Shown here: positions 49,364-62,700 of the stretch, piece by piece | Layout: every line of letters begins with the position of its first letter | Position numbering within the stretch: position 1 is the stretch's first letter | NCBI RefSeq assembly: GCF_009870125.1 | Contig: NC_046681.1 | Span: 7,763,001 to 7,827,000, forward strand | DNA: 64,000 nucleotides | Origin: Drosophila pseudoobscura | Taxonomy: Eukaryota; Arthropoda; Insecta; Diptera; Drosophilidae | Reading direction: 5' to 3' | The notes under the pieces: generated by a model | Told to the model about the DNA's origin: nothing | The model's input: the letters and a program-made list of their open reading frames with translations, nothing else | The model's database searches: none | Program-made: the position numbers and the translations under genes

Positions 49364-49548
49364 AATAGATACATAGATGTACAGATATACAGATACACAG
49401 ATACAACTATAATCCGGCCTGCTCTATCTGCGTTTGCGTTAATTTTTTGTTTATTAGGCGGTAAATATCAAAGTTGAGCATAAATCAAATGCTAGCTGGT
49501 ACATATCTCAGATACACCGATACACGGATACACCGATACAGAGATACA
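49364..49548. repeat. Pair of GATACA/GATACACC tracts
   Basis: Two blocks (about 49366-49406 and 49509-49548) of degenerate ACAGATAC and ACCGATAC units separated by about 100 bases. The second uses CCGATACACGGATACA variants. A further short tract lies at 49923-49936. Confidence 0.85.
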
Positions 49549-50121
49549 TCTTGTACAGCCCGTAGATACTCTGGCCGCAGCAGTAGTCGCTCTTGTGTCG
49601 AAACTGTTCTTTTTCTCTCCTTTTTTTTTTGGCCGTGTTAATTTGTACGTTCTACAAAATGCAACTTGTATCTTGTATCTCACGGTCTGTTTGTTTGTTC
49701 GTCCGTTCGTTGTGGCTGCCGTTTTCTGCTCGTACGCTCACTTAGCTCCGGGTTCTGTTTAGTTTCAATAACTATTTTCCAATTAACACACAACGCGTGT
49801 TTTTCACGTTAATTAATACAGAACTTTTTATCAATATTTGCAATAAAAATCAATCAACAGCTTTTGCAATTAATCAACATCAAAAGCAAAGCGCTGCGGC
49901 CCCAGGCAGCACCTGCCCTGCTACAGATACAGATACTCGGGCCTATACAGATTTAGATATATGTATCTAGATACGGCTACAACTACATGCCCCTTAAAAT
50001 TGGCTCAGTAAGTACAACAGGAACAAGTAGCCGCCACGCTTTTCTGCGTTTTTAATTTGTTGCCCGACCTTTCGCCATTCCATTCCATTCCCGGTATCGC
50101 GGCGCACACGCTCGCCCGCGT

Positions 50122-50128
50122 TATATAA
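50122..50128. promoter_or_regulatory. TATA-like TATATAA in GC-rich context
   Basis: A near-palindromic TTATATAA readable on either strand sits next to GC-rich sequence. On the dpp strand it could serve an shv-type start 14 kb upstream of the coding exons. No attached donor was convincing, so this is only a candidate. Confidence 0.15.
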
Positions 50129-51604
50129 GCGATATGTAAGCAAATGAAAATTATTATCTTATGGTTGATTCCAGGTAGAACGGATTGCATTTAAATGTAT
50201 CTGTAAACAATTGGAGCGGAGTTTCCATCGAATATCCATCTGCACGTTCTGCGTGGCGGCTATATGGCACGACTATGACTATAAGACTAAGTCAAGGTCG
50301 TAGGAACTAGAGTAATTGTTTATTACACCACACAGAATAATAATTCTGATAAATGGCGAATGTACTTATAAGTCGACTATGAAATTTAACCAAAAGGCGC
50401 CAATCTTGAGTCAAGATAGATCCTACAAACCTAAGCTAGTTCAAAGATCTAGCTCAAAGATTCTCCAACACTATTTTATTGTTCCACGAAGTACTGGAAG
50501 ACCCCAAAGAAGTTTTCCTTAATATAGGGTATACCTTTTTATCGGTTTAAGATCTATATTTGTTACGCCGCAGCGTTACGAATGGCGTCAATTGGTTGCC
50601 CTTTGACCTCTGCGATCACCTTTTCAGAGCACATGCTCGAATGGCAATAGTTCAACAGCTGCTGCCGTCGACTGCTTGAGTGGATGCGCCTCCCTTCGGC
50701 CTCCCCCCCCCCCTGCCACCAGCCCAGCGCCTAGCCATTTACAAGATCCTCTCGAAGCGTTGAAACCAAACCAAGTGCATTAATTTATTACACAACAAAC
50801 AGATTGCTTTGCAAATCAAATGAAAATTTACGGGGCATGCCAAAATGAAAGAAGAGGCAAAAGTCAGCCAGCGATACCTGTACCTCGCCCCAAGAAAAGT
50901 GCATGGCAGTGGCAGGCGCATAATCCATACAATTTGTGCGTTACGCCTTGAGTGGAGAAGGGAGGCCAGATCCGGACAGGGGGACCAGGGAGGGAGCGGG
51001 ACTGGATCAGCCCCACCGAGCATGGCAGCCAAATGCAGCTCGTGCGCAGCCCACAGCAGGATGGACGCGGGTGGACGATGGTCAGGGAGGCCTCCAGGCG
51101 CTGAGGAGAGTACACGCATGCCACCCACCATGGAGGCGCTGAGAGATCTTCCCAGAGATCGTGCCCAGCATAAAGTGCTACATTTAATTGCGCGCCGAAG
51201 CCCACCCCAGTCCCTGCCGGACTGTTCTGCCTCTTCCCAGTTGGCCCACGGCGTGGAGCGCACTTAATATTTATTGTTTATTTACACAAGCGCATTAATC
51301 GCAAAGCGCAAACGCGCCAAAAACGAGCAGCGATATTCCAATATTCCCAGAGTGTGCCGCGACCATTTCTCGGGAGCGCTACAGCGACATAGAGAGAGAG
51401 AGAGAGCGAGCGACGTCCGAGGTTTCTAAGAGTTTTTCGAGATTTCGCAGATAGCAGTGGAAAAACGATACAGTGGGCTGAATATAACCGAAATATGGAG
51501 GAATATCATTCACAAAGATTGACATAGGACAACCCTTAACACAAAATATTGTGTGTAAGATCTATGTTGAAAGAAACTATCAAAATTGGGGTTCTGGAAC
51601 TGAA

Positions 51605-51651
51605 AAGTCTAGTAAGTCTAGTAGTAAGTCTAGTAAGTCTGAAAAGTCTAG
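51605..51651. repeat. AAGTCTAGT short tandem repeat
   Basis: Five or so units of AGTCTAGTA with one AAA-containing variant at each end. Confidence 0.85.
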
Positions 51652-54013
51652 GCATATTTCATTTCTCACTTTCCAACTAAGTATTTCATTGATCGGCATG
51701 AGTTCCATAAAATACTTAGATGGTATATCTGGGGGTATATATTTTGTATCGTGTACTCAAGACGTTTGCCGCCCCACTGTCCCCAGGTGTGGCACCGAGG
51801 TGTGTGTGTGTGTGTGTGGGTGTGTGTGTGTGCCGGGGCCCATGGAGATTTTGAGTACTTATTGCGTTTCAATATTTAGTTTAAAAATGTGTGTGTTTCT
51901 TCGCACTAGCTCATTTAATTGCTAATTTATGGTCTGAACTGCTCCGTTCCCGAGTGAAAGGGGCAAGTCCGGGCACCGGTAGCGAGGTCTTTGCGAAACA
52001 TTCTTGATAATTGCGCTGATTTGTTGCGGCTCGGCTCCTGGCAAGCTTTTGGCAAGTCCATTTCTGCAACTTTGTGCCTGCATGCAGAGTAGAGAGGGAC
52101 GGCCGATGAGAGCGAACGCGCGGAATGAAAGTAAACAAACCCGAAGATGAATGCGATTTGTATCTTGTATCTGAGAGACACACATAGCCACGCAGAGTGG
52201 GAACGAATGTAGGGGTAGGATGGATCGGAGCGGAGCGGAGCGGAGCGTTTCCCACCAAAAAATTGTTACTCGTCAGACACTCGAGCCGAACTTCATTAAT
52301 TATGCAATCAGAAGTAGCGGCTAGAGCGATTTATGAGCATAAATCACACGCTCATCACTGCCGTAGTCGCCGCAGTCGTCGCAGTCGGGTCCGGCATTAC
52401 GGCGAGCGTAATGTTGGACAGAAAATTTGCATAATTCCTGGAAGGCAGCGTCATCGTGCCGAAAATGAGATGGCCCGAGAGTCGGGGGTAAAGATGTTCG
52501 ATCAAGTGGCTTAATAGCTTGGAGAAAACAAGTGAAGTTCAACAGTTTGGAGAGCACTTGAGAGCGCCGTCGAAAGAAAAACACTCCATGGCCAGGAATC
52601 GCAGATGACTCGGACTCGAAGGCGGCTTAGCCCCCGCCTCGGGCCTCAGCCACAGGTCTCAGCCTCAGCCTCAGTTCAGCTCAAGTCCATGTCGATGGCG
52701 ATGATTCCTAGCCACGGCCTATTGAAAATGAAAATAACTTAATGCAAAGTAAGCGGCAGAGAGCCAGCGACGACAACGACAACGTTCAACTGTTCATGAG
52801 CAAACAACAGGCTGTGCCTCTGCCTCTGCCTCACAGCCTCTGCCTCACAGCCTCTGCAGCGGCTACAACATGGTACATGGCCACAACTCGTTGGCTTCGT
52901 TGGCTCTTAACGAGGCCGACATCAAACAAAACGTTGACCAGAGCAGAGGCCGACTAAGATCTCGAGGCTGGGCTTCACTGCTATGTAAACAATTCCTAGG
53001 CAACAACCACAGGCCTGTGCCTCTGTGTGCCTCTGCGTGTGTGTGTGTGTGTCTGCTGGTGTATGTGTGTTGCTAACATTTCACTCAAAAGGCCGGAGAC
53101 CACGGCGCAGCTTAACAAGAACCAAAGAGCTGTTTCTCAGAAAGTATTCGATGCGAAAATACCCGCCAAAAAGAGATGCGAGGTCTGAGATATCTGAGAT
53201 CTTGAAATACTAATTTTTCGAGCACTAAAACAGTGAATATTTGTAATCCCTATATATCCTTATATAGTATTAATGATATTTATTGATTTTATAGTCGGAC
53301 TTTGTTTATGTATTGATCGTATATTCTTTTTTTTTTGCCTTTCTCCAACTCATTTCTAGTCCAACACACCCCAGCCTTATGCAGGGTATCAAAAAGATAA
53401 CTCTCCTGGACCTTACCCGTTCGCTGGTAATGTGAAAAATTTCTTAGTCAAATATTGACCAGGGCCAAGCAAGTAAGAACATCCAGAGCTGACGAGGTTG
53501 ATGATTTTTCAATTTGGGGTTTGTAGTTTTCCGCTGGGACGACCGTCAGCTACAGAGGAGCATCGGCTCTGGCACTGGCACTGCCATGGAATGGAGTACT
53601 TTAAAACAGTTCATTTCTTTTGTCAAGGCAAGGCAGGGCAGGGCAAGGCAAGGCAAGGCTTTGCATGTCCGAGATTTTTTAGATATTGCCGCTCTGCAAA
53701 TGTGGCTGGCCGGCAAACAGGCTGCCAGCTACCGGACAAGTTAAAATATTTAAACAAGTTTAGTGATTTGCTGTTAAGTAGTCGGTAATGCACACGAGCA
53801 CTGCCAGAGGATCGTGTGTAGCGGGGAAATTTAATTGTTTGGTCGGGCGGTCGGCAGGCAAATTTTGTGGGCATCCACAATGCCAGGGACATGGGCCAGT
53901 TTCATGGACAGGGCCATCCGGGATGAACTTTGCTCGGACCGACAATCGTCAGGTATGAATGATGACAGCTTTAGCGTTGGCGATGATCAACGATGAGGCA
54001 GGCAGAGGCAGAA

Positions 54014-54072
54014 GCAGAGTCGGAGGCAGAGTCGGGGGCAGAGTCGGGGGCAGAGTCGGGGGCAGAGTCGGA
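54014..54072. repeat. 12-base GCAGAGTCGGGG minisatellite
   Basis: Five tandem units, the first and last with GGAG in place of GGGG. Confidence 0.9.
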
Positions 54073-57000
54073 GGCTGCAGTAGCTGATCCAATGTTTGTT
54101 TATTTATTTGCTTTTAGCTGTTAATAATTTATGTAAGAGCGTGTGGGCACTTGGAAAATAACAAATATTCATATGCATCTGCATTTCTCTCTCTCTATTT
54201 CGGAAAAGTGTAAAGGAAAATTGTGATTTTTACTCAGTTGGATCGAAACTGTTGGGCTCTTCCCTGCTATGGTATGATTAGCACTGGTAATGAGATTTTA
54301 ATACTTCTCCGACTGGGGCCGTGTTTGTGGAAAGCGTTTAACGGGCCTCAATCGATCCTATGCGTGATACGAGTGTTTGCCGAGAAATTCGGTCGAGTTG
54401 TGATTGTTTGTCTGGGGTGGGCCTGAACTTTCTTTTGGGCGGTGCCAGTGAAATGGTTTTGAACAGAATACATAGAAAAAATAAGTTTTAGGGGACAGTT
54501 CCTTATTTGGTAAATATATCTTATACCCCACACCGTTAATAAACAAAGCAATTCATATATTTTAATGAGTTCATAAATTGCAGTGGAAGTACATTTGGCC
54601 ACTCTTCTATTCATAGAAATTAATAAAATTCCTCAAAGAAATTCCTTAAGAAAAATTGCGTTAAATTCCAGAAATGAATTTCACGTTTTTAACCCACATA
54701 ATGTTAACATTTCACTTCATATGGCTCAAATACTCGTATATTTATTCCATTAGTTTTCGGGTTTTCCTCCACCGTTCCGATATTACCGCGAAACCTGCCA
54801 AACATTCATCAGTGAGACTCAGATTGAAAACAAACAATTATTTTTCGTACAAACTTCGATGGAAAACGTCGAACGATTTCGGATTTTTGTTCCTCATTTC
54901 TGCATTTGCCAAAAAAATGGCTAAAACACTTACAAATTGCTGAGATTCTATTCCCAGAAATACACTTTCAATTATTATTTCCCGCTAACACAAACACACA
55001 AATAAACCAAACAAAACAAAACAAAACAAAGCAACAAAACAGCGATTTCAAATCAGTGCGAAATATTTGCAATGATTACGTGAGAGAGAAGGCGCAGACC
55101 AGAGTCTTTTAAGCCCAAAAAAAAAACGGAGAACAAATATATGCCAAAAGGGAGGCGATAAACCAAGTGCAACCATAATTGAATATATAGTATTTTGGTA
55201 AATTAAGTGGCCGGAGGCAACTTAAACAAAGCCCCAAGTGAGAGCAAGTGGCACGCATGGGAAGTCTGCGGCAAGTCAGAGGCAAACCCTGCCATAAACA
55301 AATGGTCTGTACATAGCGTACATAGCGTACGATTTAAACATAAACAAACCAAGGCAAAGAAAAAGCTAAGGCCAAAAGCCAAAGAACACAAATCCCCCCG
55401 AAAAACAAAAAACGCTGGCAATAAAAATTTCAGAGGCACTCGAGTCAGCGGCAACTTGTTTTTTCACCGCTAGACAAAATGCCAAAACCAAAGCCCATCC
55501 GATCGATATAGGTATTCCATATGCCGACTTTCACATACCCGATGTTGGGATTTATTTCTGGGAAATCTTAGAAAAAAAAGATAAATGTAATTTATGCAAT
55601 GTGAGGTATTAAAAACTTAAAAATCCATACTGAATGGATTTACTCAACATTATCTTATAATAAACCAAAGTTCCAAAAACTTCATCGCTGTAAAGTTTGT
55701 CCAAATTTGAATATACTCCCATGTAAAGATAGGTGATCTAAATTTGGTAGTATCTCCCTTGTAAAACTCTTGATTTAGTCATTGATCCCAATCTAGAAGT
55801 TCTTCCTTTTATGCCACATTTTCGAGAATGCAGCATACCTTTGCACCGCCAGCGAGTACCGGGTATGCCGGCAGTCTCTCCCAGAGGTCTCTTGCTGTGA
55901 TTTTTATGCATAACAAGCTGCAGATGAGCAGATGAAAAAAAGAGAGAGAGAGCCAGCAAAAAACAATTTTTAATCGAAACGAATTAATGAGCAGCGCAGA
56001 AAGCGAAATATTTTTGTTGAAATCGTTAAAAGAAGCGCACGCCTGTCGATGATGATGATGTCCTGCAGTGCCAGGCCAGCAGATACGCAGATACAGATAT
56101 ACAGACATCTGTAGCTGGAGTATCCCCTCATTGGCATAACCTTGACCACGCCGCCCAGCTGGGATGATGATAATGCTGCAAAGTTGATTTTCGCCAGAGA
56201 TTCGCCGGCTTCTGCCTCCACCCAGGCCCAGTCCCCAGTCCCCATCCGAAGCCACCTGTAAACGGCTTTTGGCAACAAAATCTGTCTAAATATTTTGCAG
56301 CTGGGAGAGCAGGAGAACAGGAGAGCGGCAGAGCAACGTTTATGATTTGTGGCCGCGCCATGAAAATGCGTTCATGGAAATGGGGCGAGGGATTTCGAGG
56401 CCGGCGAAAAATCTCAAAAAGAGAGAATAAAACATATTGCATACATATGCGCGCCTCACCGGCCGGTCGAATATACAGAAATGTATCTATATCTATGTCT
56501 GCTATCTTCTGCTCTCTCTCTCTGCTTCAGTCGTGCTCTTGGCCACTGAAATTTATGTTTGGTCATTAGCATCAACAAGCACGCCTCTCCTAGCGCAATT
56601 AACTTTTCAAAGTATTTCAATTATTTTAATTTATCCGTGAATTTGGCTATCCATAAATCTGTATGTTTTGCCTTGTACCACCCCAGCCCCCAGACCCCAG
56701 CCATAAATGATTTTCCCTCGGAACATTTTCATTCGACTCTCAATTGACTTTTATGGCTTAATTATTTACACCCTGAAAGTTGCATGGGAATTTCCAAGGT
56801 AAATAATTCGGCTCCCCACCTTATCACCGGCTGGGGAGGCCAAAGTTTGTGGTCATGGCTGTGGCATCGGAGCCGATAGTTCATTTACCCGACGGAAGCC
56901 TTGCGGAAACTATTGCGCAGATTTGTTGATAGGAATAGTACTTGGAGGCTGGCCGTGTGGAAGGATCAAAGATCTCAGTTTGGCAATGATGGAGATGATT

Positions 57001-59695
57001 TCGATGGAAATACTTTTTTATAAATAGCGTATCAAGTCTGGAGATCTATAAATTAGCAGTCTTATTTGTACAATCGTATTTTGCCATCGAAACATTCATC
57101 TTTCAGTACGTAATACAGATAAGGATCCGAGGAAGGTATACTACAATTCCGCCCATAGGACTTGTTTAACATTATAATACATTAGATCTCTGGTTAGTAT
57201 TCGGCATCATCATCCATCAACTTTACGATCTTTGGTCTCATAGTTTTTCCCCTATAAATTAAATAATGATACGAACTTGCTGAGCTGTTTTCAAAGAGAT
57301 CACCTAAATCTCTCAGCACTCAAATGCCCATAGTGATATTTCAACGAAACTATTATTTTAATTTTTCGAATCCACCTGTGGCGGCATCCCCTGCGGCCCA
57401 CACAATTTCACAATTTCCCGAGAGCCTGTGAGAGCATTTGTATTCTAGAATTTGCATGTCATGCAAGTTCATTGAAATTTAGTATTTCGCATTTTTAGTT
57501 GAAATTTTATGGCTTGGGAAATGCCGAAAATTCCCCAAAACAAGTACAAGTATGCCCTCGTAAATTCGAAGAATAAAAAGTGATTGCAAAGAGGGAGGCG
57601 GCACGCCACCATTTCGTATAAGCAGAGATTTTTCCCCACAAGGCCACGGGCGAAACTTTTCCATTATATATCAAACAGAGCGGTTTGCGATCGCAATCAC
57701 TATCGCCCAAGCGAACAGAGATCGGGTCGCGGTGTCTGGGCCACCTATACCTATACAAATACCTGCTACACGAGTACGTATCTATGGGCGGCTACTTCCT
57801 GGAAGTCAAAGTTCTCATTTCGACACGTCGGCGGCCAAAAGCACCGGAGCGATTCAAGCGAATTTTAGCGTACGTTTTTCGCCTCGATCAGTCAGAATCG
57901 GAGGGCGGAAAAAGATCGGACCAGGCAGCTTCCAGCTGGGACGGCCGCAGCCCTAACCGATCTCCAAATCGATCGCATTAGTATCTTAATCATGCATGTC
58001 ACAGTCACAAATTGAAACGATCCATCAGACGAAAATTTCGAGATCTGAGCGCTCCCGTCTCTTGGCGGGGTCTCTCGCCCCTCGCCTCACGCCACGCCCT
58101 GCGATAGTAGCGATCGTAGCGATCGTAATATTTGCAACCAGTTAGGGGCTCTGCGACCGTAACTATATCTCTGCTTACGTATATGGGTAGATCGCACATG
58201 ACTTGATCGGCTGTCAGTGGGCCGCAAAACTTGGAGATTTATAAATAGCCCGTCTAAAATTAACTCTTTGCGGTTTGCATTAATAAAATCAAATGCGATC
58301 GGTTTTAGCTAGGTGCTGGTATTTTTATTACCTTGTCGAACCGAGAGTGTGCTTTGTTAGGGTTCGCTGGGACTGAGTTCAAGAATTCCAGTATGATTTT
58401 CGCGATTGTTGGAAAGCACTTTGCGTTTCAAGGTGATGCAGGTGGATATTTATAAGGAGAGATGTAGGGAAATGTGTTCGCTATACATCGATCGTATATT
58501 GAAACCATATGATTTAAAGGTATAAGTCTCTATCATTGTTACTTTGGGGTTCTAGCCAGTGCAAATGTTTTTGGTCTTTTAATATAGTATTCAAAAATAA
58601 GTATACATATATGTATATGGAAATTTTAAGATTTTATCATATATCGAGGTCTATCTTTCGGTGGAAATTTTTATTTTGTTTTCAGAATATATCAATTAAT
58701 TAGTTAGTCTTTATTTGGTACTGCCTTATCATGAGGACTACTATTATCTTCTTCTAGGTGTGCTACAGGGTATAAACCAGCCGACTACTGGCCAAGGCAC
58801 TGCATCCCCTGATTGATTCGCATGCAAATCCTCATCTATTTTAGTGTTTATTGCACTTTTCGGAGTTTTCACTTTCAAATCGGGCACGCCATTTGACGCC
58901 ATTTGATTGACAGTCGAGAGTTTGAGATCTCCCTGGAAAACGTTGCGTGCCACACTAATAAGGCACAATTAAATTAAATTATTCATACCCATTAAACAGT
59001 TATTTATATATGAATTGCTGTATAAGAATTAGCAGCTATATTTGGCCAATATTTATATATATTAAATAAATATATTTGTATATATAGTCGTAGTCGGTGG
59101 ATATACGCGCCGATCTCTGTGCATGCCAAAATAAATAAATAACCAATTTTTAATTGAATTTCTACCTACATTTTTAACCTGTTTGACGGCATTCCGTGGC
59201 AATCAACGTCTCACTGCCAGTTGGTGGAGTAGTCGTCGTTGTCGTTTCAATACACTACCAAAGGGTATTTGGGTTTTCATTTGGGTGACAAAAACGAAAC
59301 AATTTCGATCCCATAAGTTATGATCTTTTTTTTGGATAGGTAGACCATTTTGGGACAATTCTTAGACAAATTAAGTCAAAATATATCCTAAAGATACAAG
59401 AGCAACCTGAACTCTGATCGAGGCCTTTCTTGAGTAGTTTTCTGAATTGCATGATCCAGGCAGGTCTCCAATTGGGAATCCTTTTTGTTTCAATTGGGTT
59501 CGGCTGATATAGTCATAGTAGATGGATGGATCGTCAAGGGCATAGCCCTAGGTAAAGTTTTTCTTATGATTGTGGTTGGCTTTTACTATATGCCTTGTGA
59601 ATGTACTATAATGTGTCGCATAGTGCAGTGTATAGTGTAGTTGTTAGTGCTGCCACTTTGGATGTTGCTGTTATTGTAAATTGCTACAGCGAAGC

Positions 59696-59736
59696 GCCGT
59701 TGCCGCTGTCGTTGCCGCTGCCGTTGCCGTTGCCGC
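59696..59736. repeat. GCCGTT/GCCGCT hexamer repeat
   Basis: Tandem hexamers encoding Pro-Leu in the overlapping 240-residue plus-strand open frame; this marks that frame as repeat-derived. Confidence 0.85.
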
Positions 59737-62700
59737 CTCAGCAAGCCTCGTGCTGTTTTCTCAGCTTCTTACTTCTTACTCTTGGTCGTATGCCTCTTGC
59801 TCCTCTTCTTGCTGATCTTCTTCCTCTTCCTCTTCTTATTATTATTTTTCCATCTCGGCAACAAAGAAGACCTTTCGCAATGATGCCGAGCGGCAGCATT
59901 CAGACTCTGGCTTATCAGGGGCAGCCACGATCGAGGAGGGGCGCCGGAGACCAGCGGAGACTGCGAGGCTACGGCTACCGCTGCCGCTGCCGCTGCTGCT
60001 GCTGCTGCCGCTGCCGATCCATTGAAGTGAAGTCAAGTGAAGTGATAGCCGGAGCCAGCAGAGAAGCCGCTCTGCCCGGCTGGAATGGACTCGATGCTGA
60101 GAACGGAACGCGTGTCACACTCAGACGCCACTCAGATACAGGGTGTCCCGCTCCAGGAGGGGATATAGAAAGATCACAGGATAGTTCTGATGGGTTGGAT
60201 GGCTGTCTGTTCCATAAGATACGCCTCAGGTATCAGCATACTTCCTTAGATACCACATTATTCGTATTCGTTTATCTTCTTTTAAGGCAGGACCACCCTG
60301 TACCACGAATAAACTTCCAATAAAACCAATGTGTGCGTGGGGCTGGCACTTTCTTGTCCTGATAACCGATTTGCATCAGTGAAAATGGAGCATTTTAGTG
60401 GCAGGGCCCCGCACAAATGTTTTCCGTATACACTCGCGGAGTGTGAATGCACCGCAGGATGTTGACTCCACTTCCCCTCTGACTAATGCTTCTGTCACCC
60501 TGCCCTGCCTTGGCACTGTGCAAATTACTCAAGTATATAGTTTACTCATAAAAATATATTACGCGAACATAGTTGTTACATAAAAATGTAAATTACCCAT
60601 GAAGCGAGCGGGTCCTAAGCATTTTGTTGCGGTTTAGACTATATAAAAATGTATGCCAATAGATTTTAATTATTATTTGTGGACGATGCAATTTGGTTTA
60701 TTGTTATGGTTTCCTTGATTATTTGTGGTTGCCGTTTTAGTAGTGCACATGTAAATTATGTTATTGAAAGGTCGTAAAGATCTGGATCTGGATCTGGATG
60801 TGGAACTCGAATCTGGTTTGAGCTCTTCGAATCCAACCGAAAGTGGTTTCAGCTGACGGAACTAACTGTGAAGCCCACGTTCGTGGCTACCCCTTGTCTG
60901 TTGCCACTGATCACTGATCACTGATCATGATCATAACGACGACGCTGATTGTGACGACAAACAAACAAACAAACAGTAAACAAATCCGAGTGTGGACAGA
61001 GAACGTGTTCTGTAATCCAATATCCGAGTAGAGGCCAATGAAGAGCAGAAGATGTGATTTTCTTGGGTTTCTAATTTGTGCTAATTGGTTCAGCGACGAA
61101 AACTGGCTAGAACTTTTGATCGGAAAACTCTGACCGAATTCGAATTCGAGGCATTGGAAATTCCATTTATTTGGGCCATTCATTACGTGGGCCATACAAG
61201 AAAAAAAACTATTTAATTATTATATAATCTGTAGGAAATCTTTACATAATAGTTGGGATTGGTCTGGAAGGTATATGTATGTATCCAAGTTCTATAGTAA
61301 TATAAGTAAGTAATACTCCTACGAAAAAAAAATGGGAAAAATTCCACATTCTTGTGTACGATTATATCAAAATGTTCTGGGAATTTCCTGTTACGTACCC
61401 CAGTAATCACTAAACCAAATACGAGTACTGTATATATATATACATAGGTCTGTTCTACATTTAAAACTATCAAAGAACTACTTTTAGAGAATGAGCTAAG
61501 GCCTCCCTTGATAAATGTCGCGCTTCCATTGAAAAACGATACAACAAATACGAAACAGAAGGAAAATGAAAATACAAGATTTGCGGTTTGTTATCGTTTC
61601 GTTTTCAAGTTCGTTGAATACAAATTTCGCCAGAAGCAACAGCTCAACAGCTGATTTGTAGCTGCGGAGTGCTGGAGGCAAGAGCACAGAAACCAAGAAT
61701 AAAAAAACAAACAAAAACCAGGAAGATAAACTACTTTTGACAGTTCAACGCCTGGAATACTCTTCTTTGTGAGGTCTGGAAACCTCTGAAGAAAAGGTAG
61801 ATCCAGGCCCTGGGGACTACTTTAGACCAAGAAGTACGTCCTACTTTGCGTTGCCAGCGTGTGCTGGCAATTATGGTACCCTTATGGTACCCTTTTAGCA
61901 CAACAACAGTTAAGACCCAGCCCGATTCGGCTTCAGCATCGAAATATAACTGTAAATGTAAATGGTGTCTCTCCATTTGAAGCTTATCGAAATGAACGCG
62001 CGCAAAAATAACGCATAAATAAATAATTAAAATGAAACACAAATGCAAACACGAACGATCATGCATTGACGGGAATGTATGAGTGTCTGTGTGTGTGTGT
62101 GAGTGAGTGCCAAGTGATTTGAACTTTGAAGGCAAGACAAGTTGAGTTTGAGTTATGAATTTATCTAAAATCACAGCATGCTGTCGATGTCGCTGTTACT
62201 TGGGTGTTGTTCTTGTACCGCTGCTGTTGTTTCCCATTTGACAAGTGGTTTGGCCCAAGTGTCAGACATGATAAATCATATGCAATAAATACTGGCATAT
62301 ATATATCTACGAAATTGATATGATGCTTAGGAAAGGCCCGATGCGGAGAAAGGCCCCGAGCAAAAGTGAATTGGAAAAGTGGCACATTAGGTATACGCCG
62401 TGTGGTCCACCCACAGAATGGGATACCAAATACTCTGTATAGTCGTAGTCATAGTCGTGGATCTGGCGAAACTACAAATTTTTAGCATCTTCTGGGCAAA
62501 CCTGTATGACAAGGTTCTGAAGAAGATGACCTTATACAATATATTTGAGAGAAGAAATAAAATAAAAGCAAAATTGATCAGTTTTCGATTTGACAGGCAG
62601 AAAGAGTTGCCAAAACGTTTTGTGGGACCACCTTGAATGCGAGTTCATTCATCTTGGCTTAGATAAAAGTTGAGCACTGTGGGGGGGTGGGGCCTGGGGT

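Noticed and set aside
59601..60323. 240-residue plus-strand open frame
   Set aside because: Dominated by Pro-Leu and Arg-Cys repeats from GCCGTT and GCTGCC tracts. No domain, no clear promoter or splice context.
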